From Streptomyces laurentii (GTDB lineage Bacteria > Actinomycetota > Actinomycetes > Streptomycetales > Streptomycetaceae), in contig AP017424.1 in the NCBI GenBank assembly GCA_002355495.1, positions 3,782,001-3,846,000 of the forward strand: 64,000 nt of DNA, read 5' to 3'. How positions within the stretch are numbered: the stretch's first letter is position 1; each line of letters starts with the position of its first letter. Position numbers and translations under genes: made by a program. Positions 50,000-58,043 of this stretch are shown one piece after another. The notes under the pieces were generated by a model. The model ran no database searches, was not told the origin of the DNA, and saw nothing but the letters and a program-made list of their open reading frames with translations.

Positions 50000-51295
50000 T
50001 CAGCCTACGAGCGCGGCGGGCTTCCCCTTGCTGCGCGGCCGCTCGTCGGCGAGCTGTCCCCACACGATCATGCGGTACGTGCTCGTGAATTCGGGGGTGC
50101 ACGTCGTCAGCGTGATGTAGCGGCCCGGTTTGGTGAAGCCGGACTGCTTGGGCACGGGGTCGATGACCGAGACGTTCGACGGCGCGGTCTGCGGCAGGAT
50201 GCTGGTCATCTTGTACGTGTAGTACGCGTCGCGGGTCTCGACCACGATGGGGTCGCCGGGCTTGAGCTGGTTGATGTAACGGAACGGCTCGCCATGGGTG
50301 TTGCGGTGACCGGCGACGGAGAAGTTGCCCTGTTTGTCGGCGGGCATGGCGGTCTTGAGACGGCCTTCGCCGTAGTGGCCGACCATGCCCTTGTCGAGGA
50401 CGGCGGTCTTGCTGATGCCCTCGGCGACGGGGACGACCACGTCCAGCTTGGGGATGTACATGATGGCGAAGCCCTTGCCGGGTTCGAAGGCGCCCGGAGC
50501 GCCGCTGTCGCCGCCCTGGTCCCAGGAGTTCTCGATCTCCGCCTTGGCCTTGTCGGTCTGCTGGCCGGCCCGGATGTTCGTCCACCACAGCTGGTAGGTG
50601 ACGAAGAGCAGCATCACGACGCCGAAGGTGATGAAGAGTTCGCCGACGCCGCGGCTGAGGACGACGCCGAAGGAGTCCTTGGCGGCGCGGGCGGCCCGGC
50701 GGGCCTCCACCCGGGAGAGCGGCCGCTCGGGCGTCGGAGAGGGCTGAGGGGCGGCTGGTGCGGGGGCGGCACGGCCGCCCTTGCGCTTGGCGGCGCGACG
50801 GCGTTCGGCCCGGCCGGGTCCGGGGGGCGGCAGCGGCTCGGTGCGTCGTACGGGGGCGGGGGCCGCGGCCTCGCCGAGGGAGCGCAGCGCCATCGTCTCG
50901 TCGTCCGGCGGCTCGGCCGCCGGCGCCATGTCGGCTCCGTCATATGCCGGTACGGGCGGGAGCACTTGCGTGGACGCGTAGTCCTGGGCCGGGTCCGGTG
51001 CCGGGCTCGGCGTGTCATAGGCCGGGCCGGGATCGGGGGCCGGTATCGGCTCGTACGCGCGCGTGGTCGCGTACGCGGTCTCGTACCCGCCTTGGTACGC
51101 GGGCTCGTACGGGGCCTCGTACGCCTCCTGGGGCGCCTGGGGCGTGCCGTAGGCGTCAGGGTCCCCCAGGGGGGCTTCCGGGGCCTGTGCCGCCCCGTAG
51201 GGGGCCGCCTGGGCCCCGTACGCCGGCGGGGCGGGATCGGGCTCCGTGTCCTCCGGCGGGTTCGTCGCCCGGAACCACGGCGACCCGGCCGTCAC
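50000..51295 (-). CDS. Class E sortase with long Tyr/Pro-rich cytoplasmic N-terminus
   Basis: A 431-aa sortase. The first roughly 215 residues are disordered and rich in Pro, Ala, Tyr and Glu (repeated AYEAPYEPAY-like segments), then basic (RAERRRAAKRKGG). A TM helix (ELFITFGVVMLLFVTYQLWW) follows, then the sortase domain with SVAGHRNTHG, ITLTTCTPEF and TYRMIVWGQL. Most sortases are 220-300 aa, so the N-terminal extension is unusual and, by topology, cytoplasmic, where PknB-type kinases could phosphorylate it (inference). The GTG overlaps the pabA stop (GTGA). Confidence 0.92.
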   Translation of the reverse strand: MTAGSPWFRATNPPEDTEPDPAPPAYGAQAAPYGAAQAPEAPLGDPDAYGTPQAPQEAYEAPYEPAYQGGYETAYATTRAYEPIPAPDPGPAYDTPSPAPDPAQDYASTQVLPPVPAYDGADMAPAAEPPDDETMALRSLGEAAAPAPVRRTEPLPPPGPGRAERRRAAKRKGGRAAPAPAAPQPSPTPERPLSRVEARRAARAAKDSFGVVLSRGVGELFITFGVVMLLFVTYQLWWTNIRAGQQTDKAKAEIENSWDQGGDSGAPGAFEPGKGFAIMYIPKLDVVVPVAEGISKTAVLDKGMVGHYGEGRLKTAMPADKQGNFSVAGHRNTHGEPFRYINQLKPGDPIVVETRDAYYTYKMTSILPQTAPSNVSVIDPVPKQSGFTKPGRYITLTTCTPEFTSTYRMIVWGQLADERPRSKGKPAALVG

Positions 51296-51930
51296 GCGAC
51301 GGCCTTGCCCACCACCGGCGCGAGTCCCGTCGACCGCGCCACCGCACCCGTGTCGCCGCACCGCTCCAGCCAGTTGGCGAGCATCAGGTGACCGTGCTCG
51401 GTGAGCACCGACTCGGGATGGAACTGCACGCCCTCGACGGGCAGTTCGCGGTGACGCAGCCCCATGATGATGCCGTCCTCGGTGCGCGCGGTGACCTCCA
51501 GCTCGGCCGGCAGGGCGGCGGGCTCGGCGGCCAGCGAGTGATAGCGGGTGGCGGTGAAGGGCGAGGGCAGTCCGGCGAAGACGCCCTTGCCCTCGTGGAT
51601 GACCGGGGAGGTCTTGCCGTGCAGCAGCTCGGGCGCGCGGTCGACCACGCCGCCGTAGGCCACGGCCATCGACTGCATGCCGAGGCAGACGCCGAAGACG
51701 GGCACGCCGGTGGCGGCGCAGTGGCGCACCATGTCGACGCAGATTCCGGCCTGTTCGGGCGTTCCGGGGCCGGGCGACAGGAGCACGCCGTCGAAGCCGT
51801 CCTGCGCGTGCCGCAGCTCCACCTCGTCGTTGCGGAGCACCTCGCACTCGGCACCGAGCTGGTAGAGGTACTGGACGAGGTTGAAGACGAAGCTGTCGTA
51901 GTTGTCGACGACGAGAATGCGCGCGCTCAC
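51292..51930 (-). CDS. pabA: Glutamine amidotransferase PabA/TrpG
   Basis: A 212-aa class I glutamine amidotransferase. It has ILVVDNYDSFVFNLVQYL, LSPGPGTPEQAG, the nucleophile elbow GVCLGMQSMA, and the catalytic His/Glu in EGVQFHPESVL. It supplies ammonia for aminodeoxychorismate (folate) or anthranilate (tryptophan) synthesis. No synthase partner gene lies nearby, so sequence alone cannot decide between the two pathways. The GTG at 51930 begins the conserved fold and overlaps the stop of a 53-aa gene upstream (GTGA). It is embedded between sortase genes, an arrangement conserved in actinobacteria. Confidence 0.92.
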   Translation of the reverse strand: MSARILVVDNYDSFVFNLVQYLYQLGAECEVLRNDEVELRHAQDGFDGVLLSPGPGTPEQAGICVDMVRHCAATGVPVFGVCLGMQSMAVAYGGVVDRAPELLHGKTSPVIHEGKGVFAGLPSPFTATRYHSLAAEPAALPAELEVTARTEDGIIMGLRHRELPVEGVQFHPESVLTEHGHLMLANWLERCGDTGAVARSTGLAPVVGKAVA

Positions 51931-52088
51931 TGACCGTCCACCGTCACGTCGTTGAACGGAAGCAGCGGCTCCGCCCAGGGGAACACGTACTGGAAGAGCG
52001 CGTAGACGACCGCGAGGACCAGCACGACCGAGATCAGCGCCTTCACCCAGGCGTTGCCCGGCAGATGCCGCCAGATCCATCCGTACAT
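51927..52088 (-). CDS. 53-aa single-TM small membrane protein
   Basis: ATG at 52088 to TGA at 51927-51929, 53 codons. It begins MYGWIWRHLPGNAWVKALIS, has one TM helix (LISVVLVLAVVYALFQYVF) and ends in an acidic NDVTVDGQ tail. GGAAGGGG lies about 11 nt upstream. Its stop overlaps the pabA start by 4 bp, so the two are coupled. The regular hydrophobic and charged layout and the overlap argue that it is real. The function is unknown; the sortase and DUF881 neighbours suggest a cell-envelope role. Confidence 0.8.
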   Translation of the reverse strand: MYGWIWRHLPGNAWVKALISVVLVLAVVYALFQYVFPWAEPLLPFNDVTVDGQ

Positions 52089-52152
52089 GACGTCCGACGC
52101 CCCTTCCGTTCGTTACGGGGACCAGAGTACGGGTCGCGGGGGCGCTCGGGGG

Positions 52153-52857
52153 TCAGCCCGCCAAAGCCCGTGGACGGCCTGCCGTGACCGGCTGGGTGGC
52201 GTCCAGGTGCGCCCAGACGACCAGCCGGTGGCTGCTGCCCCACTCGGGGTCGCAGGTGGTGAGGGTGAGATAGCGGCCGGGGCCGGTGAAGCCCGATTTC
52301 CGGGGGACGGGGTCGATGACGCCGATGTCGGTGGGGACGGTCCGGTAGGGCGCGCGGTCGACGCGGTACGTGAACCAGGTCGTCCCGTCGGTGAGGACGA
52401 CGGCGTCGCCGGGACGCAGCCGGGGGAAGTCCTTGAAGGGGTCGCCGTAGGTGCGGCGGTGGCCGGCGACGGAGAAGTTGCCGGTCTGCCCGAGGCGGGC
52501 GGTGCCGGCGTAGTGGCCGAGGCCCTTCTTCAGGGTGCCGGTGCGGGTGCCCTCCAGGACCGGCCACTCCCAGTCGCGGCCGAGGCGCGGGACGTACATG
52601 ACGGCGAGGCCCTTGCCGTCGGCGTACCGCGCGGGGGCGGGAGCCGGGCCGGGAGCGGGATCCTGCGGCGCGGCGGGCGGGGCGACGTCCGCGGGACGGT
52701 CCACCCACTCCTGCTGGAGGGTGTCGAGCTGCCCGGCGACGGCGTCGCCGGCCTGGACGCCCGTCCAGTACAGGAGGTAGCCGACGAAGAGCACGATCAG
52801 GGCGCCGACGGTGACGCACAGCTCGCTGAGGGTGCGGATCACCCGTCGCAGCGCCAC
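52153..52857 (-). CDS. Class E sortase (third)
   Basis: A 234-aa sortase. A TM helix (VTVGALIVLFVGYLLYWTGV) is followed by a Pro-rich spacer and the catalytic fold with SVAGHRRTYG, LTLTTCDPEWG and HRLVVWAHL. All three catalytic residues are present. The GTG at 52857 has GGGAGG 4 nt upstream. With the two sortases downstream it makes three class E enzymes within 3.6 kb, possibly with distinct substrates. Confidence 0.93.
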   Translation of the reverse strand: MALRRVIRTLSELCVTVGALIVLFVGYLLYWTGVQAGDAVAGQLDTLQQEWVDRPADVAPPAAPQDPAPGPAPAPARYADGKGLAVMYVPRLGRDWEWPVLEGTRTGTLKKGLGHYAGTARLGQTGNFSVAGHRRTYGDPFKDFPRLRPGDAVVLTDGTTWFTYRVDRAPYRTVPTDIGVIDPVPRKSGFTGPGRYLTLTTCDPEWGSSHRLVVWAHLDATQPVTAGRPRALAG

Positions 52858-52918
52858 CGGACCTCCCGGGCGGTCGGCCCGGCGGCGGACGGGCCGGTCG
52901 CTCGGGCGGCCGGCCCGG

Positions 52919-53686
52919 TCAGCTCACGGGCTTCGCGTAGTGGAGGTCCACTGTGCCCGAGTAGCCGGGCAGAGTCATCGCCTTGTGCTCGTCGACTTTC
53001 CAGCCGAGCCCGTACGCCTTCACGTACAGCCGGTAGTTCTGGATCGCGGGGGAATCGGCGAGGGCCTTGTTCAGGCGGTCCTGGTCGCCGACGGCGGTGA
53101 TCTTGTAGGGCGGGGAGTAGACGCGGCCCTGGAGGATCAGGGTGTTGCCGACGCAGCGCACGGCGCTGGTCGAGATGAGCCGCTGGTCCATGACCTTGAT
53201 GCCCTGGGCGCCGCCCTGCCAGAGGGCGTTCACGACGGCCTGGAGGTCCTGCTGGTGGATGACCAGGTCGTTGGCCTGCGGCTCGGGATAGCCGGGGGCG
53301 GCCTGGGCGTTCGGCGGGGCGTCGTTCAGGGTGACGGTGAGGCCGGGGCCGGAGGTCTCGGTGGTGCCGGCGGCGGCCTGCAGGGCGCCGAGCCGCTTGT
53401 CCTGGGCGTCGGTGGAGCCGTCGTCGCGGGAGGCGAGGCTGTCGACCTGGCGGCGCAGGGCGGCGGCGGTCTCGTCGAGGCCGGCGTTCTTGTGGCTGCG
53501 TTCCTCGATCAGGTCGGAGAGCCGCAGCAGGGACTGGTCGGTGCGGAGGTTGGTGCCCTTCGCGGTGTTGAAGCTGGTCACGAAGATCAGCCCGGCGAGT
53601 GCGAAGACGGCAGCCGTCAGCACCCGGACGGGGCGCCACCTGAGGCTTCGGCCCGGCCCGGCGGGAGTGTCGGCGGAATTGCTCAA
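52919..53686 (-). CDS. DUF881 family membrane protein
   Basis: A 255-aa protein with an N-terminal TM helix (VLTAAVFALAGLIFVTSFNTA), a coiled-coil (SDLIEERSHKNAGLDETAA) and the DUF881 domain (GPGLTVTLNDAPP, NDLVIHQQDLQAVVNALW, GQGIKVMDQRLISTSAVRC-like block). DUF881 proteins are extracytoplasmic and lie beside division and envelope genes such as crgA in many Gram-positives; no catalytic role is known. The TTG at 53686 is the likely start. It is divergent from crgA. Confidence 0.88.
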   Translation of the reverse strand: MSNSADTPAGPGRSLRWRPVRVLTAAVFALAGLIFVTSFNTAKGTNLRTDQSLLRLSDLIEERSHKNAGLDETAAALRRQVDSLASRDDGSTDAQDKRLGALQAAAGTTETSGPGLTVTLNDAPPNAQAAPGYPEPQANDLVIHQQDLQAVVNALWQGGAQGIKVMDQRLISTSAVRCVGNTLILQGRVYSPPYKITAVGDQDRLNKALADSPAIQNYRLYVKAYGLGWKVDEHKAMTLPGYSGTVDLHYAKPVS

Positions 53687-53836
53687 CGTACCCTGATCCC
53701 CTTCGGTGCCACGGAAGCACTACGCTAACGGACGCCCGGGGGACGCCGCGGTCCGCTTCGCCGCTTCCGCACGTTCCGCCGGCGCCAGCCCCAGTTCCCT
53801 GCGCGGTCACGCAGCGCATCGACAGGAGAGTCCCTC

Positions 53837-54091
53837 GTGCCGAAGTCACGGATCCGCAAGAAGGCCGACTACACGCCGCCGCCCGCGAAGCAGGCCGCGT
53901 CCATCAAGCTGACCAACCGCAGCTGGGTGGCCCCGGTGATGCTGGCGATGTTCGCCATCGGGCTGGTGTGGATCGTGGTCTTCTACGTCACCGACGGCTC
54001 CATGCCGGTCGAGTCGCTCAAGAACTGGAATATCGTGGTGGGCTTCGGCTTCATCGCGGCCGGGTTCGGTGTCTCCACCCAGTGGAAGTGA
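53837..54091 (+). CDS. crgA: Cell division protein CrgA
   Basis: An 84-aa protein with two TM helices ([22 protein letters not shown] and [20 protein letters not shown]) and a basic N-terminus ([15 protein letters not shown]). This is the CrgA family, which in Streptomyces coordinates reproductive growth and restrains FtsZ ring formation and in mycobacteria recruits divisome proteins. The GTG at 53837 has GGAGAG upstream. It is followed by the DnaA-box-rich intergenic region and a terminator. Confidence 0.95.
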   Translation: MPKSRIRKKADYTPPPAKQAASIKLTNRSWVAPVMLAMFAIGLVWIVVFYVTDGSMPVESLKNWNIVVGFGFIAAGFGVSTQWK

Positions 54092-54108
54092 CGCTCCCCG
54101 CCGCATAG

Positions 54109-54320
54109 TTATCCACAGCGTTGTGCACAGCACTGGATAACTTACGACGATCTGTGGATAACTCACACCAGGTTGACGCCGGTACGACCGCGAGCCGGTC
54201 GATCACTCCTGACTGTGGACACGCCAAGCCCCTCACTTCTACAGCATCACTGCTGGTCAGAGGTGAGGGGCTGAGGCATGTCCCGATCAAAGTGACCCGA
54301 TCGCCACACACTGTGGATAA
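54109..54320. promoter_or_regulatory. DnaA-box cluster in the crgA/rhomboid gap
   Basis: Three exact boxes: TTATCCACA at 54109-54117, and TGTGGATAA (its complement) at 54153-54161 and 54312-54320. Three near-matches: TTGTGCACA at 54121-54129, ACTGGATAA at 54132-54140 (7/9) and TGTGGACAC at 54214-54222 (8/9). Six sites in 212 bp of a 302-bp intergenic region, with both orientations present. No AT-rich unwinding element is obvious. Confidence 0.65.
54227..54272. terminator. Terminator between crgA and the rhomboid gene
   Basis: A 14-bp stem (54227-54240 with 54259-54272, one G-U) has an inner CAGCA/TGCTG stem-loop. It lies between converging genes and within the DnaA-box region. Confidence 0.8.
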
Positions 54321-54393
54321 CTCTGGGGAAAGCTTGCGCTGACGGGCGTCCCCGCGCGTGTCCCTCACCCGGCCCTCCCCCTCGGAGCAGGGC

Positions 54394-55260
54394 TCAGAGC
54401 AGTGCGGCCGTCCGGCTCAGCACCATCCCCAGGACGATCACCAGCACCAGCGCGCACGCCCCGTACTGGACGAGATTCCGCCGGGCCCGCGGCGCGTACA
54501 CCATGGCCGCCGTCAGCAGGGCGCCCGCCACCAGGCCGCCGACGTGCGCCTCCCAGGAGATGTCGGGCCGGGTGAAGGTGATGAGCAGGTTCAGACCCAC
54601 GAAGACGACGACCGGCCGCATGTCCGAACGCCGGTGCCGGGCCAGCACCGCCCACGCGCCGAGCAGGCCGTAGACCACCCCGGAGGCACCGAGCGAGGCC
54701 TGGGCCGGCGAGGCGAGCAGATAGACCAGCGCCGATCCGGAGAGGCCGGAGAGCAGGGCCAGCGCGGTGAACCGGCCGCGCCCCAGCTCCGGCTCGACGA
54801 TCCCGCCGACCACCCACAGGCCCATCATGTTGAAGAGGAAGTGGACGATGTCCTGGTGCAGGAACATCGAGGTGACCAGGCGGTACCACTCACCGTCCGC
54901 GACCCCCACGACCTCGCCGAGCACCGGGTAGTACGCGTACCCGACCAGGTCCAGCTGGCTCACCAGCCGGTCGCCGGACGCCTGCACCGCCAGGAACAGG
55001 GCGAGGTTGAGCGCCATGAGGACCTTGGTGACCGCCCGGCCGTCCGTCCGCAGCCGGCCGCCCGTGAGCGTCTTCGGCTGGTTCGCGCTCGGGGCGTGCC
55101 TGGTGCCGGAGCCGCCCCGGACGCAGTCCGGGCACTGGAAGCCGACGGACGCCGGGATCATGCACGTCGGGCAGATCGGCTTCTCGCAGCGGGTGCAGCG
55201 GATGCCGGTCTCGACGTCCGGGTGTCGGGAGCAGCGCGGCAGACCGGACTGCACGTCCAT
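54394..55260 (-). CDS. Rhomboid-family intramembrane serine protease
   Basis: A 288-aa protein. The N-terminus has a small zinc-binding Cys/His region (CSRHPDVETGIRCTRCEKPI, then CPTC and CPDC). The rhomboid domain then has six or seven TM helices, catalytic Ser in LGASGVVYGLLG and His in AHVGGLVAG, with the HQDIVHFLFNMMGLWVVG loop. It cleaves membrane proteins within the bilayer; substrates are unknown. The ATG at 55260 has GGGAGG upstream. The zinc region is common in actinobacterial rhomboids. Confidence 0.92.
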   Translation of the reverse strand: MDVQSGLPRCSRHPDVETGIRCTRCEKPICPTCMIPASVGFQCPDCVRGGSGTRHAPSANQPKTLTGGRLRTDGRAVTKVLMALNLALFLAVQASGDRLVSQLDLVGYAYYPVLGEVVGVADGEWYRLVTSMFLHQDIVHFLFNMMGLWVVGGIVEPELGRGRFTALALLSGLSGSALVYLLASPAQASLGASGVVYGLLGAWAVLARHRRSDMRPVVVFVGLNLLITFTRPDISWEAHVGGLVAGALLTAAMVYAPRARRNLVQYGACALVLVIVLGMVLSRTAALL

Positions 55261-55420
55261 GGGGGTCCTCCCGAGGGCGGATGGTGGTGCGGGCGTGACG
55301 GGACGGTACGGACCGGGCCCGCGGGCTCGCGCGGCGCCCCGCCCTCCTCCTGACGGATGGGCGGGGCTCAAGGTTCCTGCGCGCCTCTGACCAGCGGTTT
55401 TCGACCAGCGGTCGGTGATC

Positions 55421-55473
55421 GTCGATCGGCGGTCGTCGATCGGCGGTCGTCGATCGGCGGTCGTCGATCGGCG
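55421..55473. repeat. 14-bp tandem repeats containing CGATCG
   Basis: GTCGATCGGCGGTC is repeated at 55421-55434, 55435-55448 and 55449-55462, with a fourth partial copy to 55473. The units lie in the 250-bp gap between the rhomboid start and the cyclophilin stop. Each unit carries the palindrome CGATCG. Confidence 0.85.
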
Positions 55474-55510
55474 CGCTGGGGGGCGGCCCGCTGCGCTCGG
55501 CGGGACTCGG

Positions 55511-56038
55511 TCAGCGTTCTTCGACGACGACCGAGTGCAGGACGACGTCCTCGACCGGGCGCTCCGTCCGCGGGTTGGTCTCCAGGGCGGCGATCGCGTC
55601 CACGACCTTCCGGCTCTCCGCTCCGACGACCTCGCCGAAGATCGTGTGCTTGCGGTTGAGCCAGGTCGCCGCGCCGACCGTGACGAAGAACTGCGAGCCG
55701 TTGGTGTTCGGGCCGGCGTTGGCCATCGCGAGCAGATAGGGCCGGTCGAAGAACAGCTCGGGGTGGAACTCGTCGGCGAACTCGTAGCCCGGGTCGCCCG
55801 TGCCGTTCCCCAGCGGGTCGCCGCCCTGGATCATGAAGCCCTTGATCACCCGGTGGAAGACCGTGCCGTCGTAGAGCGGGGTCGTGGACACCACGCCCGT
55901 CGCCGGATGCGTCCACTCGCGCTCGCCGCGGGCGAGCTCGGTGAAGTTCCGGACCGTCTTGGGGGCGTGGAACGGCATCAGCCGGACCTCGATGTCCCCC
56001 TTGCTGGTCTTCAGCGTCGCGTACACCTGTCCGGCCAC
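55511..56038 (-). CDS. Cyclophilin-type peptidyl-prolyl cis-trans isomerase
   Basis: A 175-aa cytoplasmic cyclophilin. Active-site segments are FHRVIKGFMIQGGDP, ANAGPNTNGSQFFVT and WLNRKHTIFGEV. It catalyses proline isomerisation during protein folding. The GTG at 56038 has GGAGG 7 nt upstream and gives the standard N-terminus (AGQVYATLKTSKGDIEV). There is no signal peptide, unlike some actinobacterial cyclophilins. Confidence 0.94.
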   Translation of the reverse strand: MAGQVYATLKTSKGDIEVRLMPFHAPKTVRNFTELARGEREWTHPATGVVSTTPLYDGTVFHRVIKGFMIQGGDPLGNGTGDPGYEFADEFHPELFFDRPYLLAMANAGPNTNGSQFFVTVGAATWLNRKHTIFGEVVGAESRKVVDAIAALETNPRTERPVEDVVLHSVVVEER

Positions 56039-56233
56039 GTCCTGTCGTCCTCCACTGCTCCGGCCCGCTCGGGTCGGCTTCCCGGTCGGCACCACCGGTC
56101 GGCATCCTCGCATGCCCGCATGCCCCGGATGCCCGCCCCGCATGCCGGAGCGCGGACGGACAGGCATGATTCCGAAAAGGATGGAAAGGTGAAAAACCGA
56201 CATCGCCACCGAGGATGATCGAGGAGGGATCCC

Positions 56234-56968
56234 GTGACCCGCATGGACAGCGTGCGCGCCGCGAAAGATTCGGCGAAGGAGAGCGTCCTGCACGCCGCGG
56301 ACGTGGTGGCGCCATACGCGTACACGGCCAGGGACCAGGCCGTCCACTACGCGCAGTGCACTGCGCGGGGGGCGCGCACCAAGGTCGCCCCGAAAGTCTC
56401 ATGGGCCGCGTCGCAGGCCCGTACTCAGGCACGTCAGCAGTACGACGCCCTGGTCGCACCGCATGTACCGCCGCGGGTCGACGAGGCCGCGCAGCGTGCG
56501 CTGGTCATGACCCGCAAGGCCGCCCGTCAGACGGCCGACTACACCGTGCCGCGTGTCGAGCACGCGGTCGCCGCGACCGGTCCGGTCCTGGAGGAGGCCG
56601 GGTCGCGTTCGACTGCCGCCCTGGCCGCGCTGCGCGGACAGGTGACGCCGAAGGACATCGAGAAGATCGTGCGGAGGAACGAGCGCCGGGCCTGTACCGG
56701 GCGCGCCGCCAAGCGCTTGCTGATCTTCGGACTGCTGGTCGGCGGCATCTTCGCCGCCTGGAAGTGCTGGGACAAGCAGGCCAATCCCGACTGGCTGGTC
56801 GAGCCGCCCGCACCCACCGACGTGGACGAGAGGACCGCGATGTCGTCCGTCGACGACGAGGGGTCGCCCCTCGATCCGGAGCTGGAGGCCAAGGAAGCGG
56901 AAGCCGAGGCCAAGGCGGAGGCCGACGCGGAGACGGAGTCCGGGGAAGGCGACGACCGGCGCCGCTGA
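56234..56968 (+). CDS. DUF5324-family membrane protein
   Basis: A 244-aa protein. An Ala-rich helical N-terminal part (about 1-150) is followed by a TM helix (KRLLIFGLLVGGIFAAWKC, about 160-180). A C-terminal acidic tail comes next (EAKEAEAEAKAEADAETESG), then RRR. I place it in DUF5324 from memory of Streptomyces proteins with this layout; no function is known. The GTG at 56234 has GAGGAGGG upstream; an ATG three codons later is an alternative. Confidence 0.78.
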   Translation: MTRMDSVRAAKDSAKESVLHAADVVAPYAYTARDQAVHYAQCTARGARTKVAPKVSWAASQARTQARQQYDALVAPHVPPRVDEAAQRALVMTRKAARQTADYTVPRVEHAVAATGPVLEEAGSRSTAALAALRGQVTPKDIEKIVRRNERRACTGRAAKRLLIFGLLVGGIFAAWKCWDKQANPDWLVEPPAPTDVDERTAMSSVDDEGSPLDPELEAKEAEAEAKAEADAETESGEGDDRRR

Positions 56969-57400
56969 ACCACGGGACGTGATGCCGAAGCCATGGGCCG
57001 TGGGTCGTACGGGGTGCCGCGAGGTAGTGCGGTTCCTTCATGGGCGCTGATCCGCGAGCCGGAACTCGTCGGCCGGGACTCGCCGTAAGCCGGAGGGCAC
57101 GGGCCGAGAGGCATATGCCGTACTGACTGTGCGAGTGGGCCGGATGAGCCGAAGCCCGTCAGCCGAAGGGGTGAAGCGAGAGAGGGACACGAGCCGGGAG
57201 GCACAAGCCTGCCGGGCTGCCGGGTCTGGGGACCACTGATCTGGGGACCGCTGGCCTCAGGACCGCCGGGTCTGCCGCCGGGTCTGCCACCGGGTCTCTG
57301 AAGACGAGGTCTCCGGAGCGATGGGCCTGTGGACCGTCGGCCCGCCGATGCGGGCGGCCGGCGTGGGGCGCGCATGCGGAATCGATCTCCGCCACGCGCC
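56969..57400. other. 432-bp gap without a recognisable gene
   Basis: Converging genes end at both sides. I see short GGTCTGCC/GGGTCTG repeats near 57215-57300 but no clear long hairpin, promoter or RNA gene. Any open frames here look like chance GC-rich frames. Confidence 0.4.
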
Positions 57401-57898
57401 CTACGCGGCCGCCGTGGCCTTCGCCGACTTCGCGGTCCGCGGCGCGAGGGCCGGGCTCGTCTCGTCCGTCTGGTCGGTCAGGTGGGCCAGATCGGTGCTG
57501 ACCGGGGCGTGGGCGTCGGCCCGCAGCTGGCGGACGGAGGGCGAGGAGCCGTGGGCCTCGGCGCGGATGCGCTGCTTGAGGGTCGGCGGCAGGGCGTGAC
57601 TCCGGCCCGAGTACGTGGTGCCGGAGTACGCGGGGTGAACCGTGCGCTGCGCCGGTACGCGTACGGAGGCGTGCGCGGGCTCGCCGGCGAATCCGGGTGC
57701 GGCCCGGTGTGGGGACGCGGCGGCCGACGCGGGCGCTCCGGAACGGGCGCCGACGGCGGTGGGCGTGCCGGCCGCGGTGTCGCCGGGGACGGCCGGCTTC
57801 TCGCCGCGCGCGGTGGCGGGCGTCGCGAGGCCGAGGGAGGCGAAGAGGGCGAAGAGGACGGAGACGAAGGTGGTCCAGAACTGCTTGGCAGCGGCCAT
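57401..57898 (-). CDS. Small secreted protein of unknown function
   Basis: A 165-aa protein with an N-terminal signal-like segment (FVSVLFALFASLGLATPATA, with a likely cleavage after Ala). A low-complexity Ala/Pro/Ser/Thr-rich mature part and a helical stretch near LPPTLKQRIRAEAHGSS follow. It may belong to DUF6344, whose members start with the same aromatic-then-hydrophobic pattern (KQFWTTFVSVLFALFASLG); I am unsure. The ATG at 57898 has GAGGGG upstream. It converges with the DUF5324 gene. Confidence 0.65.
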   Translation of the reverse strand: MAAAKQFWTTFVSVLFALFASLGLATPATARGEKPAVPGDTAAGTPTAVGARSGAPASAAASPHRAAPGFAGEPAHASVRVPAQRTVHPAYSGTTYSGRSHALPPTLKQRIRAEAHGSSPSVRQLRADAHAPVSTDLAHLTDQTDETSPALAPRTAKSAKATAAA

Positions 57899-58043
57899 GA
57901 CCCCTCACTTTCGGGACGTTCTCGGATGGTTCATTCCGAATTGCGCGTTTTTCGTACGTCCCTCATCATGAGGACGCGCAGCCGGAATGCCCGGAGCGAC
58001 GCCGTTGCCGCGCAGTTCTTCCGATGAACACCACCCGACCGGC

